Assembly: GCA_049599735.1 (NCBI GenBank)
Contig: JBMYOX010000006.1
Location: 19,646 to 83,645 of the forward strand
DNA from: Pontibacterium sp049599735
GTDB taxonomy: Bacteria > Pseudomonadota > Gammaproteobacteria > Pseudomonadales > Balneatricaceae
Direction: 5' to 3'
Length of the DNA: 64,000 bases
Under the pieces are notes generated by a model. It did no database searches, was not told the origin of the DNA, and worked only from the letters and a program-made list of their open reading frames with translations. The translations under genes and the position numbers were made by a program. Of the stretch, positions 25,060-33,413 are shown in pieces. Numbering within the stretch: position 1 is the stretch's first letter; the number at the start of each line of letters is the position of its first letter.

Positions 25060-26208
25060 ATGCACTACCCTGAGAGCAAACTGCCAAAAGTCGGGACGAC
25101 GATTTTTACCCAAATGTCTCAGCTGGCGAATGAAGCCGGTGCGATTAATCTTTCCCAGGGATTCCCTGATTTTGACGGCCCGGATTTTCTGCGTAACCGG
25201 GTAGCGCACTACATTCAGCAGGGTGCTAATCAGTACGCGCCTATGGCGGGTGTACCTGCACTGAGAATCGCTATTGCCGATAAAATGTTGGCACTCTATG
25301 GTAAATCCACCTGCCCTGACACTGAAGTGACCGTGACGTCAGGTGCCACTGAAGCGCTGTTTTCCGCCATTACGGCGGTAGTACGCGAAGGTGATGAGGT
25401 GATTGTTTTTGACCCGGCTTATGACAGTTATGAACCGGCCATCGAATTAAATGGCGGGCGGGCGGTACACCTGCCGTTAACGGCACCCACTTTCAGTATT
25501 AACTGGCCTCAACTGGCGGCTGCGATTAATGCCCGCACCCGTATGATAATTCTGAATTCCCCCCATAACCCCACAGGTGCTGTATTAAGTGCCGATGATC
25601 TGGAACAGCTCGCGGCATTGGTGCGGGAGACGGATATTCTGCTGATAGCTGATGAAGTGTACGAACATATTGTATTTGACGGCTTGCCTCATCAAAGTGT
25701 GCTGCGTCACGAAGAATTGGCGGCCCGTAGTTTTGTCGTATCCTCGTTTGGCAAAACCTACCACACCACCGGCTGGAAAGTGGGTTATTGCATTGCACCG
25801 GCACCGCTGAGTGCAGAGCTTAGAAAAGTGCACCAGTATCTAACGTTCAGCACGGTTACGCCGATTCAGCTGGCACTGGCGGATATGATGAATGAGATGC
25901 CGGCGCATTACCTCGAATTGCCTGATTTTTATCAGCAAAAACGGGATTTATTCTGTGATCTGATGGCAACCAGTCGTTTTAGTTTCAGCAAGACGACGGG
26001 CACTTATTTTCAGTTGATGGATTACAGTGCCATCAGTGATTTGCCGGATACGGAGTTCTGCCGCAGGTTGATTAAAGAGGCGGGAGTGGCGGCTATTCCT
26101 ATTTCAGTCTTCAGCCAGCAACCCATGGAAACTCAACTGGTGCGTTTCTGTTTTGCCAAAAGTGATGACACCCTTAAAGCGGCTGCAGAGAAATTATGCA
26201 AACTCTGA
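25060..26208 (+). CDS. ybdL: Methionine aminotransferase (YbdL-type)
   Basis: PLP-dependent class I aminotransferase converting methionine (and related amino acids) to the 2-oxo acid, probably using glutamine or another amine as partner. It matches E. coli YbdL along its full 382 residues: SQGFPDFDGP, QGANQYAPM-GV, NTPHNP-type NSPHNPTGAV, DEVYEHI and the PLP lysine K232 in SSFGKTYH. Its stop lies 13 bases inside the next gene, an omega-amidase. In the known glutamine transaminase/omega-amidase pathway the amidase removes the alpha-ketoglutaramate formed, which makes this gene pair a coherent methionine-salvage unit. Confidence 0.93.
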   Translation: MHYPESKLPKVGTTIFTQMSQLANEAGAINLSQGFPDFDGPDFLRNRVAHYIQQGANQYAPMAGVPALRIAIADKMLALYGKSTCPDTEVTVTSGATEALFSAITAVVREGDEVIVFDPAYDSYEPAIELNGGRAVHLPLTAPTFSINWPQLAAAINARTRMIILNSPHNPTGAVLSADDLEQLAALVRETDILLIADEVYEHIVFDGLPHQSVLRHEELAARSFVVSSFGKTYHTTGWKVGYCIAPAPLSAELRKVHQYLTFSTVTPIQLALADMMNEMPAHYLELPDFYQQKRDLFCDLMATSRFSFSKTTGTYFQLMDYSAISDLPDTEFCRRLIKEAGVAAIPISVFSQQPMETQLVRFCFAKSDDTLKAAAEKLCKL

Positions 26209-26990
26209 ATATGCAAGATCTGAAGGTTACGCTGGTGCAGGCTGATCTGGCCTGGCAGCAACCCGCACTTAATCGTCAGCATTTTGAATCGGTTTTCAAC
26301 CAGTTGGAAGGTAAAACGGATCTGATTATTTTGCCTGAAATGTTTACGACTGGTTTTACAATGGCACCTGAATCACAGGCTGAACCTGAGCAGGGTGAGA
26401 CCTGTCAGTGGCTGAAAGAGCAGGCTGTAAAAACCGGTGCGGCCATTATGGGCAGTGTTGTAACCGCCTGTGCAGAGGGCTATCGGAACCGGTTGTTATT
26501 CACCACGCCTGAGGGTGAACAGTGGCATTACGATAAACGCCACTTGTTCCGTATGGGGGGGGAACATAATCATTATCAACCAGGTACAGAACGGGTGATT
26601 TTTGAATATCAAGGCTGGCGAATTTTACCCCAGATCTGTTACGACCTGCGTTTCCCGGTTTTCAGCCGGAATCAGAATGAGTATGACTTACTGGTTTATG
26701 TGGCTAACTGGCCCGAAGTCAGACGTAATGCCTGGCGTACTTTGTTACAGGCACGTGCGATAGAGAATTTGTGTTATGTGGCGGGTGTAAACCGGGTGGG
26801 CACTGATGGCTCGGGCCTGGCTTACAGTGGTGACAGTCTGCTGGTGGGTTTTAAAGGGGATTGCCTGATCGACAAGGCCCCCTCACAGGTCTTCACTGAA
26901 ACATTCAGCTTAAGTTATGAGACGCTGGCCCAGTTCCGGGAGCAGTTTCCGGCCTGGCGGGATGCAGATGAGTTTGAATTAAAGCTGTGA
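26196..26990 (+). CDS. Omega-amidase, nitrilase superfamily (YafV-type)
   Basis: Hydrolase for omega-amides of dicarboxylates such as alpha-ketoglutaramate. The nitrilase triad is present as E48 (LPEMFTTG), K114 (DKRHLF) and C148 (QICYDLRFP). The length of 264 is normal. The annotated ATG overlaps ybdL by 13 bases with AGAG upstream; an in-frame ATG at 26211, just after the ybdL stop, would give 259 residues and is equally possible. Both starts mean translational coupling with the transaminase. A strong terminator follows at 27015. Confidence 0.92.
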   Translation: MQTLNMQDLKVTLVQADLAWQQPALNRQHFESVFNQLEGKTDLIILPEMFTTGFTMAPESQAEPEQGETCQWLKEQAVKTGAAIMGSVVTACAEGYRNRLLFTTPEGEQWHYDKRHLFRMGGEHNHYQPGTERVIFEYQGWRILPQICYDLRFPVFSRNQNEYDLLVYVANWPEVRRNAWRTLLQARAIENLCYVAGVNRVGTDGSGLAYSGDSLLVGFKGDCLIDKAPSQVFTETFSLSYETLAQFREQFPAWRDADEFELKL

Positions 26991-27014
26991 GGTTTGTGCT
27001 TCTGCTTGTGTGTG

Positions 27015-27045
27015 GATTCCCGCTTTCGCGGGAATCACGTTTTTT
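27015..27045 (+). terminator. Palindromic terminator after the ybdL-yafV pair
   Basis: A perfect 9-bp stem GATTCCCGC-tttc-GCGGGAATC is followed by ACGTTTTTT. It lies between convergent genes. The core resembles the short dispersed palindrome whose translation reads WIPAFAG in many proteobacterial genomes, so it may be a repeat element recruited as terminator. Confidence 0.8.
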
Positions 27046-27051
27046 AAGTGT

Positions 27052-29172
27052 TTATACGGTTGCGGATTTGGCGCTGGGCAGGTGTTTACCGACGTAACCG
27101 ATAATGATGCGGCTTTCTTCCGTATCATACTCAAAATACATCCGGGTGCTGTAGTCCAGTGCCAGATGGGTGAAAATGGTGCGATCCTGGCCGTTATCCT
27201 TAAAGATTCTGTGGCGGGTTAATTTGTCGCAATTACGTACGGTCTGAGATTCCTGTACTGCGATTTCCCCGGGAATCAGGTCATTAATATCAATCATCCG
27301 GGAACCGGTGCGCAATGCGTCCAGGCCATCGGTGACCAGGAGCTGAGTTCGTTCAAACAGTGCACTGGTGGGAATAGCGGTATCGGCGGCAGACTGATAA
27401 GCACTGGGTAAAATCCTTAAGCGGTCGCTGTGCAGGGTTTCCAGAATATGCAGCACTCGTGGTGCATCAATACCTTTGCAGACAAGTGTCTGAATCTGTT
27501 CGGATAAGTCGCTGTGATCCTCCGTATTACTGAAGTTGCCGTTACTCATCTGTAGTTTGGCCGATGTCAGGTTTTGCCCAAGGATATTAGATTCCTGGCG
27601 CAGTGAATCGTTTTCAAGATTCAGCTGATCATTTTCATGTATTAGCGCTTCCTTATCATGTTTTGCTGTACGCAGCTCAGCTTTTAACGCCTCAATTTTT
27701 ATCCTCAGTTTTTCTTCTTCTGACAGGCTTTCAGGGTCTGGTTTGTGCTGTCTTGCTTTTATCAGAGGCTGAATATCAGGGATTTCAGGGTAGGCGGTTT
27801 CTACATGCTCGGTCAGTGCCTGGAGTGCGCTATTATTCTTATCTTCAAAAGGGCGAAGCATGGCTGGTCGGTCGAGCAGGGGCTGTTCCAGGCTGTCTTC
27901 AAGTGCAATTAAATAACCGGTTACAGCATCCTGTAGTGATTGAACCAGCGTTGGCAGTTGTTCCAGACTGGTTTGTAGCAGCGTCAGGCTGTTTCCGGCT
28001 TCCTCAATATATTCAACTAACTGGTGTTGCTGAGACAGTTGCGCAAATTCAATCCACCGGGTGATAGTGGTAACAACGCCATCCAGCGGATTGGTCAGGG
28101 TGAGGTCATTTAATTGGGTGACAAAACCGTCGAGCTGACCCGATTCCAGATAATTATTCAGCCAGATATCCATCACCCGAAAGGCCTGGGTACGGTTTTT
28201 ATGGGTTTCGACTTCCAGCTCATGAATAGTCTCGGCCATCTGATGCACAATGGTCGGATCATCGTAACAGGTGTCGCAGTAGTGTTTTATCTGGTTCAGC
28301 AGTGTGACTAAGGTTGGCAGTGTGGGTTTAGGCACAAGGTCAGCGGGGTGCTGCCAGTCAATCGCTGTAAGGTAATCATCCTTAGGGTTAAAAATGCCAT
28401 CGTCTGCCTTTGTCATAAGGGCGACACCGTTAAGGTAAGGGGCTATTTCCGGTTGTACCGATAAGTACATAATCAGTGATTCGGGTGAAAAGATAGTGAC
28501 ACAGTACGCATAAATGGCTGTCACCAGGCGCAGGCGTTCAGCGTCTTTGTAGGTTGCCCACTTGCCCAGGTCTATTAATAACCGGTCGCCATAAGTTGCC
28601 AGCTGATAAACCGGCCACTGAACAGCCGGATCACCTGACCAGCCATTGCTTTTCCCCGGGCGCAGCACGGCTTCAACATGAAGCTGTGGCGCAAGGCTGT
28701 GTTGTGATGCCGTAATATGATTGTTGCGGAAGGGTTCTGCATTCACGGTACGCAGTGCAGCCTGTATATCTTCGTTAACGGCTCTCAGGCAGGGCGGTTT
28801 AAAGTCAGGAAACCAGTCCCGCAGGGCTTCGTATTCCAGAATAGGCAGATAAGGTGTACTGCGGGGATTTTCAGTTTGCAGTGCCCATTCTTTTATAATC
28901 AGCGACTGCCGGGTGTCAGATGAGATATAAAGTGCACAAACCATTCTGCCCGTGCGATCTGCGCGGGAAAGACGGGGCTCGGGCAGGAGTTTTATCTGCT
29001 TTATCAGTTCCGGTGTATGGCGTTTCAGTGTTTTGATAATTTGGTTTGTTTTGTGTCGCCTGAGCAGGTAAAGGGTGCGTTGCCTGTGAGAGGTGGTGCT
29101 TAAGGGAGCTGAAGGCTCCTGTGGAACACCGGATAAAATACTGCCCGGTTCAATATCCCTGAGTTTTTGCAT
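27052..29172 (-). CDS. Large orphan protein with coiled coil, function unknown
   Basis: I do not recognise this 706-residue protein. It has no signal peptide or membrane helix, so it is predicted cytoplasmic. Visible parts: a basic N-terminus (about 25-80, many K/R), an alpha/beta-looking region (about 80-330), a helical region (about 330-470), a coiled coil at about 485-540 (EALKAELRTAKHDKEAL), and a C-terminal region ending in a beta-rich block, TRMYFEYDTEESRIIIGYVG, about residues 675-694. That final block has the look of a compact two-strand motif seen at the ends of some toxin-like or mobile-gene proteins, but I cannot name it. The ATG at 29172 has AGGAC 8 bases upstream; a GTG 13 codons earlier is less likely. 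It is monocistronic between a terminator and a 279-base gap. Confidence 0.85.
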   Translation of the reverse strand: MQKLRDIEPGSILSGVPQEPSAPLSTTSHRQRTLYLLRRHKTNQIIKTLKRHTPELIKQIKLLPEPRLSRADRTGRMVCALYISSDTRQSLIIKEWALQTENPRSTPYLPILEYEALRDWFPDFKPPCLRAVNEDIQAALRTVNAEPFRNNHITASQHSLAPQLHVEAVLRPGKSNGWSGDPAVQWPVYQLATYGDRLLIDLGKWATYKDAERLRLVTAIYAYCVTIFSPESLIMYLSVQPEIAPYLNGVALMTKADDGIFNPKDDYLTAIDWQHPADLVPKPTLPTLVTLLNQIKHYCDTCYDDPTIVHQMAETIHELEVETHKNRTQAFRVMDIWLNNYLESGQLDGFVTQLNDLTLTNPLDGVVTTITRWIEFAQLSQQHQLVEYIEEAGNSLTLLQTSLEQLPTLVQSLQDAVTGYLIALEDSLEQPLLDRPAMLRPFEDKNNSALQALTEHVETAYPEIPDIQPLIKARQHKPDPESLSEEEKLRIKIEALKAELRTAKHDKEALIHENDQLNLENDSLRQESNILGQNLTSAKLQMSNGNFSNTEDHSDLSEQIQTLVCKGIDAPRVLHILETLHSDRLRILPSAYQSAADTAIPTSALFERTQLLVTDGLDALRTGSRMIDINDLIPGEIAVQESQTVRNCDKLTRHRIFKDNGQDRTIFTHLALDYSTRMYFEYDTEESRIIIGYVGKHLPSAKSATV

Positions 29173-29451
29173 GGTGAATGTCCTTTTCTCGTTATTATGT
29201 GCATCAGTCACCTGATTTAGGCACAGTCCGGTGGCCAGACAGCCTTATAGGTTATCATGACTTTGTCTGTCTGGCTGTCTTATATTCCGGTCATATCGCT
29301 GAAGTTTTTCAGGTCCGCTTTGGTCTTTAGATTAAGGGCTAAATGGTAAAATCTCTGCTATTTATTTATATCAGACTTTAAACAGAAGGCGGGATGTGTG
29401 GGCGGGCTTGTACCGAAAGACACAGCCGGTTGTCATCAGGAGGCTAGGAAA
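29173..29451. other. 279-base divergent gap with an inverted repeat
   Basis: The gap separates the orphan gene (minus) from the PhnA-N protein gene (plus). It contains a spaced inverted repeat GCCAGACAG / CTGTCTGGC at 29234-29275 and AT-rich DNA from 29325 to 29390. No gene or RNA family was recognised. Promoters for both flanking genes should be here. Confidence 0.5.
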
Positions 29452-29865
29452 ATGTCCAGAGGCTACGAACGACATCATGATAAACACCACGACCACCACC
29501 ATGGCTTATCCGGTTATGGTAAGGATCTGGTACGCCGCTGTGCTGCCCATTGTGAAATGTGTGATGCACACGGAGTGAAACTGAATGTATTTGAAGTGCC
29601 CTCGGCTTCAAAAGAGGCAGCAATGGAGCACTGTATTATGATCTGTGGTACTTGTATGGATCAGATAGAGCATCCTAAACGTATGGATCACAATCACTGG
29701 CGGTGTTTGAATCACTCCATGTGGAGTACGGTGCCTGCAGTGAAAGTGATGGCGGTGATGATGCTGCAGCGTCTGGCTGAGTCAGAACGCTGGGCGGTTG
29801 AGTTGCTAGAGCAGGTTTATCTGGAGCCGGAAGTAGCTGAATGGTTAAAGCAGCGTATTGTCTAA
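29452..29865 (+). CDS. PhnA N-terminal-domain (zinc-ribbon) protein with His-rich leader
   Basis: A 137-residue protein matching the proteobacterial PhnA N-terminal domain: C34-x2-C37 (CEMC), a second pair C65-x2-C68 (ICGTCMDQIE), then NHWRCLNHSMWSTVPAVKVMA and the WAVELLEQVYL segment. The pairs should bind zinc. Longer homologues add a C-terminal YjdM-type domain that is missing here. Residues 8-17 are HHDKHHDHHH, an unusual metal-binding stretch. The name PhnA is historical; a role in phosphonate use is not established. The start is set by AGGAGG 9 bases upstream. It converges on ansA with 11 bases between stops. Confidence 0.82.
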   Translation: MSRGYERHHDKHHDHHHGLSGYGKDLVRRCAAHCEMCDAHGVKLNVFEVPSASKEAAMEHCIMICGTCMDQIEHPKRMDHNHWRCLNHSMWSTVPAVKVMAVMMLQRLAESERWAVELLEQVYLEPEVAEWLKQRIV

Positions 29866-29876
29866 TCCGTGTCGTG

Positions 29877-30905
29877 TTAGTCCATTTCACCGCACAGGTT
29901 TTGTTGCATCAGCGATACCACCTGGCCGTGATCAGATCCTGCTGCCAGCAGCGTATGCAGTTTGCAGAGGGCGGCTTCAGGGGTCATATCACCCCCGGAT
30001 AATATGCCCATCCCTGCCTGAGCAGATGAACAGGCGTACGCCCCCTGCACAACACTACCCTGAAAGCAGCTACTCAGATTAACCAGCACTTTCCCTTTAC
30101 CGGCCGCTTCTTCAAGCACATTCATTAAATCACGATTGCTATCCGGTAAGTTGCCAACGCCGTAGCTCTGAATAATCACACCGCCGGTCTGTTTATTATT
30201 GATGATTTTGTCTGCCACAGAAGCAGAAAGGCCCGGATAGATGGGTAACATAACTACCGCATCCGGATTGTAATCAAGCGCCCTGAAGGCCGGGTTACCG
30301 GCATTGCGAATAAGGGATCGGTGCAGCTCAAAATGAATACCAACCTGACCCAGCCAGGGGAAGTTAGGTGAGTCAAACGCATCCAGGCCGGTGGCTTTCA
30401 CTTTACGGCTGCGGTTACCCCGTAACAGGCGGCCGTTAAAGTAAATACAGACCTCTGGCACATCGTAAAAACCGGCGATCATCAGCGCGGTAATCAGGTT
30501 ATCCAGGGCATCGTTTCGCAATTGGGATAACGGAATCTGAGAGCCGGTCACAATGACTGGTTTGTTGAGTCCCTGTAGCTGAAATGAAAGCGCAGACGCG
30601 GTGTAAGCCATAGTGTCCGTGCCGTGTAGCACCACAAAACCATCATAGTCGTCATAATGGCAAATCAGTGATTCAGCAATGGCGGTCCAGTCACCGGGCA
30701 TCAGGTTGGCGCTGTCGATCAGCCGGTCAAATTCGATCAGATCAAAGGCGGGCAGGCTGTCACGGGCGCTGCTTTCGAGTTTTTTATGTAACAGTGCTTC
30801 AAAACCCGCAACCGGCACATAACCCTCAGGGGAAGGGTACATACCAATAGTGCCACCGGTATAAATCACCAGAACGCGGGGTTTTTGTTTGTCGGTTGCT
30901 GGCAT
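29877..30905 (-). CDS. ansA: Type I L-asparaginase
   Basis: Cytoplasmic asparaginase hydrolysing asparagine to aspartate and ammonia. The 342-residue protein has both threonine motifs: YTGGTIGM near residue 15-22 and HGTDTMAYTASALSF near 94-108. There is no signal peptide, so it is the AnsA and not the periplasmic AnsB type. AAGGA lies 7 bases before the ATG. It stands alone, divergent from pyrC with a 197-base gap. Confidence 0.95.
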   Translation of the reverse strand: MPATDKQKPRVLVIYTGGTIGMYPSPEGYVPVAGFEALLHKKLESSARDSLPAFDLIEFDRLIDSANLMPGDWTAIAESLICHYDDYDGFVVLHGTDTMAYTASALSFQLQGLNKPVIVTGSQIPLSQLRNDALDNLITALMIAGFYDVPEVCIYFNGRLLRGNRSRKVKATGLDAFDSPNFPWLGQVGIHFELHRSLIRNAGNPAFRALDYNPDAVVMLPIYPGLSASVADKIINNKQTGGVIIQSYGVGNLPDSNRDLMNVLEEAAGKGKVLVNLSSCFQGSVVQGAYACSSAQAGMGILSGGDMTPEAALCKLHTLLAAGSDHGQVVSLMQQNLCGEMD

Positions 30906-31102
30906 GGATATTCCTTGAATTTGTCTGATTGCGCTTTAGTGGTCCGGATTTGCAGGCATTGATCGTATTATAAAATGCACCGGTAGTTTCCCCGCTATGC
31001 GATACGATATAATAACTCTATATTCTGACACTCGAAACAGGACGCGGATTGTCCCGTCTGGCGCTTAGCATCCGGTGTCTAAAAGCTTATCCCTGGAGCC
31101 GC

Positions 31103-32137
31103 ATGAAAACTTTAACGATTCAAACCCCCGACGACTGGCATCTTCATCTGCGTGACGGCGATATGCTGCCTGAAACGGTTGCAGCAACGGCCCGCTGTTT
31201 TCATCGTGCCATCGTGATGCCCAACCTGGTACCGCCTGTGACAACCGCTGAAATGGCGATGTCATACCGTCAGCGTATTTTAGCTGCCCGCCCCGAGGGC
31301 AGTAACTTTGAGCCTTTAGTCACTTTATTCCTGACCAACGATACCAGCGCGCAGGATATTATCGAAGCCAAAGCGGCTGGTATACTGGCGGCTAAATTGT
31401 ATCCGGCAGGAGCAACCACCAACTCTGAAGCGGCGGTTAAACAGTTAGAGTCCATGTATCCGGTTTTTGAAGTCATGGCCGAGCAGGGCATGCTGCTGCT
31501 GGTACACGGTGAAGTGACAGATCATCATATTGATATTTTTGATCGTGAAAAAGAATTTATCGATCAGAAAATGGTGCATATCGTTAACCGTTTCCCGAAC
31601 CTGAAAGTGGTTTTTGAACATATTACAACGGCGGATGCGGCTCAGTTTGTACAAGGTGCCTCGGATAATATTGCCGCAACCATCACCCCTCAGCATTTAT
31701 TGTTAAACCGTAATGATTTGCTGGTGGGCGGTGTGCGCCCTCATAACTTCTGCCTGCCGGTATTAAAACGCAACACCCATCAGGCGGCTTTACGTGAAGC
31801 AGTCAAATCGGGCTCGCCGAAGTTTTTCTTAGGCACTGATTCTGCACCTCATGCCAAAGAAGCTAAGGAAAATGCCTGCGGTTGTGCGGGTTGTTACAGC
31901 GCCTGGAGTGCTATCGAGCTTTACGCTCATGTCTTTGAAGAGTTGGGTGTGCTGGATAAGCTGGAAGCGTTTGCCAGCCACTACGGTGCAGATTTTTATG
32001 GCCAGCCGCGTAATACCACAACGATTACGCTGGTGCGTGAAGACTGGACAATCCCTGAGCAGATTATCCTGCCCAACGGCAAACCCATAGTACCGTTTTT
32101 CGCCGGTGAAACTGTGCATTGGAAAGTGCAGGCTTAA
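31103..32137 (+). CDS. pyrC: Dihydroorotase (class II, homodimeric type)
   Basis: Third step of pyrimidine synthesis: carbamoyl aspartate to dihydroorotate. The 344-residue protein begins MKTLTIQTPDDWHLHLRDG with metal ligands H13 and H15; the carboxylated-lysine region AAKLYPAGATTNS and GTDSAPH follow. Length agrees with E. coli PyrC (348). The ATG at 31103 is preceded by GGAG at 5 bases; an upstream in-frame extension to 31049 is unlike the family. pyrD is also in the window (57990) but far away. Confidence 0.97.
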   Translation: MKTLTIQTPDDWHLHLRDGDMLPETVAATARCFHRAIVMPNLVPPVTTAEMAMSYRQRILAARPEGSNFEPLVTLFLTNDTSAQDIIEAKAAGILAAKLYPAGATTNSEAAVKQLESMYPVFEVMAEQGMLLLVHGEVTDHHIDIFDREKEFIDQKMVHIVNRFPNLKVVFEHITTADAAQFVQGASDNIAATITPQHLLLNRNDLLVGGVRPHNFCLPVLKRNTHQAALREAVKSGSPKFFLGTDSAPHAKEAKENACGCAGCYSAWSAIELYAHVFEELGVLDKLEAFASHYGADFYGQPRNTTTITLVREDWTIPEQIILPNGKPIVPFFAGETVHWKVQA

Positions 32138-32181
32138 AGTGGGCTTTTAATCCAAATTGGGGCTTGCAGTGAGAAGTATCA

Positions 32182-32212
32182 CTATCCGCTTTGTATCGTG
32201 CAAAGCGGATAG
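32182..32212. repeat. 12-bp perfect inverted repeat after pyrC
   Basis: CTATCCGCTTTG and CAAAGCGGATAG are separated by 7 bases, 45 bases after the pyrC stop and 87 bases from the convergent lrgB end. There is no T tail, so it may be a rho-assisted terminator or mRNA-end protector rather than a classic terminator. Confidence 0.6.
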
Positions 32213-32298
32213 AGCACCTGCCTTTAGTCCTGTGAGGCTTGGGCAGGGCACTGTTTTCTATTACGTCTTATAAATCAAAGCGATAACCAGCGCGGTTG

Positions 32299-33030
32299 TT
32301 AAACCGGTAGCCAGGTCCAGATAAGCGGTAGAAACAGGGCGCTGAAGATGCCGGTGAGCCCCATGCCTAAGGAGGCAAAGGCCCCGCAGACAGCACTCAT
32401 TTCAAAGGCACGCACTGTGCCGATGGCGTGTCCGTTGATACCTAATACCAGACCAATAATACGCTCATCTTTTATATTCAGCTGTTTTGCCAGCAATTCA
32501 ACAAAGAGCACCGCAACCACGCCGGTGATCAGCAAACCACCCATCATAATCGGGATAGATCCCCCAAGTTGTTCGGTGATACTGATGGCAATGGGGGCGG
32601 TGACAGACTTAGCGACCACTGAGGCCAGTACTTCGGTTGATGCACCAGCCCATTTGGCAATTAACAGGGCGTAAATGGCTGCCAATGCTGCCGCAATGGG
32701 CAGGGTGACAAGGATTTGTTTCCAGAAAGCCCGAATATGGTGTAACTGCCGATATAAGGGCACACCCAAAGCAACCGTGACAGGGCCGAGCATCAGGGTA
32801 AGCCAGGTGGCCCCTTGCTGATAATTCTTATAATCAATCGAGAAGACGGCCAGCATGGAAGCCAGCAGTAGGGAGGCCAGCAACATGGTTGGGCACCAGA
32901 TGGGCTGGCGCATCAGGCGAAAGAGAAAACTGCCTGCAAAGTAGGCACTTAAGGTCAGCGCGATAGAGATCAGCGGGGTTGAAAACAGGTGTGGCCATAA
33001 GTCCTGATAACGTGTGGCAATCTCATTCAT
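32299..33030 (-). CDS. LrgB/CidB-type membrane protein (YohK-like)
   Basis: Polytopic inner-membrane protein of 243 residues with about seven helices, the LrgB family partner of holin-like LrgA. Signatures: TLMLGPVTVALGVPLYRQ, KSVTAPIAISI and NGHAIGTVRAFEM. In different bacteria the pair is linked to murein hydrolase control or to export/uptake of small carboxylates; which applies here cannot be read. Its start overlaps the lrgA end by 8 bases, so the two are translated together. Confidence 0.92.
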   Translation of the reverse strand: MNEIATRYQDLWPHLFSTPLISIALTLSAYFAGSFLFRLMRQPIWCPTMLLASLLLASMLAVFSIDYKNYQQGATWLTLMLGPVTVALGVPLYRQLHHIRAFWKQILVTLPIAAALAAIYALLIAKWAGASTEVLASVVAKSVTAPIAISITEQLGGSIPIMMGGLLITGVVAVLFVELLAKQLNIKDERIIGLVLGINGHAIGTVRAFEMSAVCGAFASLGMGLTGIFSALFLPLIWTWLPV

Positions 33031-33382
33031 GGTTATCAGCCTTTTGTTCTACTGGTGTTAAAGCACGCATCAGTAAGAGGCTGGTTAACACACTGAACAA
33101 AGTGCCCAGAATCATGGCAAGGCTGATAATGACCCAAAGCTCCAGTGTATTGCTGCTGAGAAAAAAGACCCCGGCGACACCGGGCATAATAAAAATAATC
33201 AGAACAGAGATCAGCTGTTGACTGGCATTCACCAGGTCTGCTTCTACGTTACGGCTTAGCATCAGCCACAGGGTGAGTAGCAACATGCCGATCACGCTGC
33301 CACTGACCGGCAAAGCGAGCAGAAAACTGATCGATTCACCGAGCAGAAAAAATAACGTAAATAAAAGAAAGCCACGCAGCAT
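33023..33382 (-). CDS. LrgA/CidA-type holin-like membrane protein (YohJ-like)
   Basis: A 119-residue membrane protein with about four helices; LPVSGSVIGMLLLTLWL and IFIMPGVAGVFF are family landmarks. It is the small partner of the LrgB-type protein encoded next. It starts 31 bases after the modF stop on the same strand, so transcription from modF may continue through it. No clear ribosome site is visible. Function as for its partner. Confidence 0.92.
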   Translation of the reverse strand: MLRGFLLFTLFFLLGESISFLLALPVSGSVIGMLLLTLWLMLSRNVEADLVNASQQLISVLIIFIMPGVAGVFFLSSNTLELWVIISLAMILGTLFSVLTSLLLMRALTPVEQKADNHE

Positions 33383-33413
33383 GGGAAATCCCGGTTCTGT
33401 TATCGGTAGGGTT

